NCBI GenBank assembly: GCA_902565895.1
Contig: CACFGV010000019.1
Coordinates: 1 to 37,650, forward strand
Length of the DNA: 37,650 bases
Direction of reading: 5' to 3'
DNA from: K189A clade bacterium
Lineage (GTDB): Bacteria; Pseudomonadota; Gammaproteobacteria; Pseudomonadales; Azotimanducaceae
The notes under the pieces are model-generated. The model did not search any database and was not told the origin of the DNA. It saw only the letters and a list, made by a program, of their open reading frames with translations. The position numbers and the translations under genes are program-made. Below, piece after piece: positions 35,526-37,650 of this stretch. Position 1 is the stretch's first letter, and every line of letters begins with the position of its first letter.

Positions 35526-35993
35526 ATGCCAAAGCTGACTGTGAATAATAAAAGTTATTTGGTAAACGCTGAACCGGATACCCCTCTGCTATGGGTGCTT
35601 CGTGAAGAGCTTGGGTTAACTGGAACGAAATTCGGCTGTGGCGGCGGCCACTGCGGTGCGTGCACAGTGCACGTAAACGGTGAAGCGGTGCGGAGTTGTC
35701 AACTGCGTATTGATGACGTCTACGGCACCTTCGTTACGACCATCGAAGGCCTCAGTTCTGGCAACAACCATCCCGTACAAAAAGCCTGGATCGATAATCA
35801 GGTACCCCAGTGCGGCTACTGCCACTCGGGTCAGATAATGCAGGCGGTGTCGTTTTTACGTAACAATCCGTCGCCCTCGGATGAAGAGATTCAGGGTGCA
35901 ATGCGCGGAAATCTCTGTCGGTGCATGACCTACAAACGCATCAACACGGCGATTAGAGCGGTCGTAGACAGCGACGAAATAACAGAAGTTTGA
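35526..35993 (+). CDS. [2Fe-2S] small subunit of a molybdenum hydroxylase (IorA type)
   Basis: This 155-residue protein has the two iron-sulfur domains of xanthine-oxidase-family small subunits. The plant-ferredoxin-like cluster site is FGCGGGHCGACTVHV plus the Cys in VRSC. The second, helical cluster site is PQCGYCHSGQIM plus GNLCRC. Two-subunit enzymes of the isoquinoline 1-oxidoreductase type pair this with a Tat-exported molybdopterin subunit, which follows 15 bases downstream. Electrons pass from molybdenum through these clusters to an outside acceptor, often a cytochrome. A GTG at 35517 is also in frame; I favour the ATG because MPKLTVNN matches family N-termini. GAGT repeats precede it. 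Confidence 0.9.
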   Translation: MPKLTVNNKSYLVNAEPDTPLLWVLREELGLTGTKFGCGGGHCGACTVHVNGEAVRSCQLRIDDVYGTFVTTIEGLSSGNNHPVQKAWIDNQVPQCGYCHSGQIMQAVSFLRNNPSPSDEEIQGAMRGNLCRCMTYKRINTAIRAVVDSDEITEV

Positions 35994-36008
35994 TCGAGGG
36001 TTAAGGTA

Positions 36009-37650
36009 ATGACGGGTACTGATCTATCACGGCGAAAATTCTTAATATCCTCGGTTGCTGGGGCAGGTGGGTTGGTCATCGCGCAATCGACCCTTGCGGG
36101 GAGCGTTACTAACCTCCTAGATCCTGGCAGCCCGCTTATGCTGCCGGAGAACTTCGCACCAAGCGTTTGGTTCACTATGCAAAGCAGCGGTGAAACCACC
36201 GTCCATGTATTTCGGCAGGAACTCGGGCAACATGTGGGTACAGCATTCGCTCAAATGATTGCCGAAGAATTAGAGCTTGATTGGTCTAAGGTCAGTATTG
36301 ATTACCCTTCGGTGGACGCAGCAATCGTGGCGCAAACCGGGCTACAGATGACAGGCGGAAGTCAAAGCGTATTGGAGAGCTTTGAGCCGTTGTCGCGGGC
36401 TGCGGCGGTGGCGCGTCAATTTTTGATTGACTCGGGAGCAGATATACTCGGAAGCGAACCTGCGGACTGCTTCGCCGAGAACAGCTTCGTCATAGATCCT
36501 ATTTTTGACCAACGGATCAGCTATGGGCAAATCTTAGCCCAGACGGTTATTGATCATAAGATTCAGCCCGAAGAACTAGCCGAGGTAAAACTCAAGGCGC
36601 CGCAAGACTATAAGATTGTCGGCCAAGCAGTCCCTGCGCTGGATATTGAAGAAAAAGTAAACGGTAAGGCGCGCTACGGCATTGACGCCCGTGTACCTAA
36701 CATGGTGTTTGGTAAGGTGTCGCTAGCGCCAACGCGGCTTGGTTCCACAATTGAATACATTAACGATGCCTCAGCCAGAGAAGAAATCGATGGATACCTA
36801 CAGACGCTGTCGATCAACACGCTGGGGTTTCCCGGGTCTGGAGAGCGTAGAACCGACGTAGCGCTGGTGGTCGCGGAAAGTTATCCAGCCGCAATGCGGG
36901 CAGAAAAAACTATTTCTGTTAAATGGCGCGTACCAGATTCGCAATTAGTTAACTCAGAGGAACTACACAGTGGCGCGAAAGCATCAACGTCTTCTGACGA
37001 CTTTCATACCTTTGTCAAGGTTGGTAATGCAGATCAAGCGCTCAGCGCGAGTGACGAGGTAGTAACCGCAGAGTATCGCACAGAGATGATCGAGCATGCA
37101 GCGCTCGAACCTCGCAGCGCGTTAGTGCAGAAGGTTGATGGCACTTACCACATCTACTCGGGCTGTCATTCTGGTGCGGTGCTGATTCAGAGCATCGCTG
37201 CGGAGCTGGGCGTGCCGGTCGAGAATGTGGTGTATCACCCGCACCTTATCGGCGGTAGCTTTGGGGATAAAATATATACAGATCAAATTTTAGCGGCAGC
37301 AAAAGCGTGCAAGGAATTGGATCGTCCGGTGAAAGTGATGCTGACACGAGAGGATCAATTCAACTTGGGCCACCCCAAAACAATATCGTATCAAGCCCTT
37401 AGCGCAGGGATCAGCAACAACGACGCATTGTCCTATCCCAAGCGAATCTTGGGTATGAAACACGATTTGGTCGCGGGCCCAAGCTTTGAACGAGTCATGC
37501 CTGGTATGGTCTACGATAACGCTGATGCCCAACAAGGGGCTATGACAGAGGTGGTTGGCGGCGTGGGTGTCGTTTCTGGTTCTGATCACTGGTACGACGT
37601 AGAAACCCTCGACGTGAAATATTTCCCCTACTATCGAATGAATGAACTCG
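36009..37650 (+). CDS. Molybdopterin-binding large subunit of a molybdenum hydroxylase (IorB type), 3' end outside window
   Basis: The frame opens at ATG 36009 and stays open to the last base, giving 547 residues of a protein usually about 700-750 long. A twin-arginine signal is clear (SRRKFLISS, then a hydrophobic stretch with GLVIAQSTLA). VWFTMQSSGETTVHVFRQEL and the later GQAVPALDIEEKVNGKARYGID match the molybdopterin-domain layout of IorB proteins. EHAALEPRSALV and GGSFGDK are cofactor-contacting motifs. The product probably acts in the periplasm with the [2Fe-2S] subunit. It may oxidise aldehydes or N-heterocycles; the substrate cannot be told from sequence. Confidence 0.9.
   Translation, partial: MTGTDLSRRKFLISSVAGAGGLVIAQSTLAGSVTNLLDPGSPLMLPENFAPSVWFTMQSSGETTVHVFRQELGQHVGTAFAQMIAEELELDWSKVSIDYPSVDAAIVAQTGLQMTGGSQSVLESFEPLSRAAAVARQFLIDSGADILGSEPADCFAENSFVIDPIFDQRISYGQILAQTVIDHKIQPEELAEVKLKAPQDYKIVGQAVPALDIEEKVNGKARYGIDARVPNMVFGKVSLAPTRLGSTIEYINDASAREEIDGYLQTLSINTLGFPGSGERRTDVALVVAESYPAAMRAEKTISVKWRVPDSQLVNSEELHSGAKASTSSDDFHTFVKVGNADQALSASDEVVTAEYRTEMIEHAALEPRSALVQKVDGTYHIYSGCHSGAVLIQSIAAELGVPVENVVYHPHLIGGSFGDKIYTDQILAAAKACKELDRPVKVMLTREDQFNLGHPKTISYQALSAGISNNDALSYPKRILGMKHDLVAGPSFERVMPGMVYDNADAQQGAMTEVVGGVGVVSGSDHWYDVETLDVKYFPYYRMNEL

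Overview
The window is chromosomal DNA of a Gammaproteobacterium, most likely a marine, Pseudomonas-related lineage such as the OMG or Cellvibrionales type. This placement is inferred from gene order (leuB-asd-fimV-truA-trpF...folC-SPOR-cvpA-purF), the lpxH and miaE genes, and the number of exported peptidases. I could not check it by search.

Positions 1-13517 are a compact housekeeping block. It runs leuB (cut at its 5' end), asd, a short fimV, truA, trpF-trpB-trpA, folC, a DedD/SPOR protein, cvpA and purF, all on the plus strand with tight or overlapping junctions. A DUF1289 protein and miaE follow, then lpxH and folD on the minus strand. accD, which often lies just before folC in this neighbourhood, is absent. 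A tRNA-Pro(TGG) with a good sigma-70 promoter follows at 13706-13782.

Positions 13783-23866 are accessory. A TonB-dependent receptor ends one base from the tRNA-Pro. A degraded direct copy of the tRNA 3' end lies beyond the receptor, which suggests an old insertion at the tRNA. Next come an enoyl-CoA hydratase-family gene and a plus-strand set of three probably exported peptide-cleaving enzymes: an S9 prolyl-oligopeptidase-like peptidase, an amidase and an M14 carboxypeptidase-like protein.

Positions 23867-33876 hold pyruvate phosphate dikinase, with an imperfect 56-bp tandem duplication across its stop codon, and then an Anbu-type proteasome-like peptidase. Anbu faces a minus-strand operon of a circularly permuted ATP-grasp protein, an alpha-E protein and a zinc-ribbon metallopeptidase. 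This set resembles the predicted peptide-ligation and proteolysis systems linked to Anbu and is the most interesting part of the window. The expected transglutaminase-like partner is not present. A ceramidase-like exported hydrolase and a SAM methyltransferase lie upstream on the same strand.

Positions 34064-37650 hold an M20 amidohydrolase, tRNA-Arg(TCT), and a two-gene molybdenum hydroxylase of the isoquinoline 1-oxidoreductase type. The Tat-exported large subunit of that enzyme runs off the end of the window.
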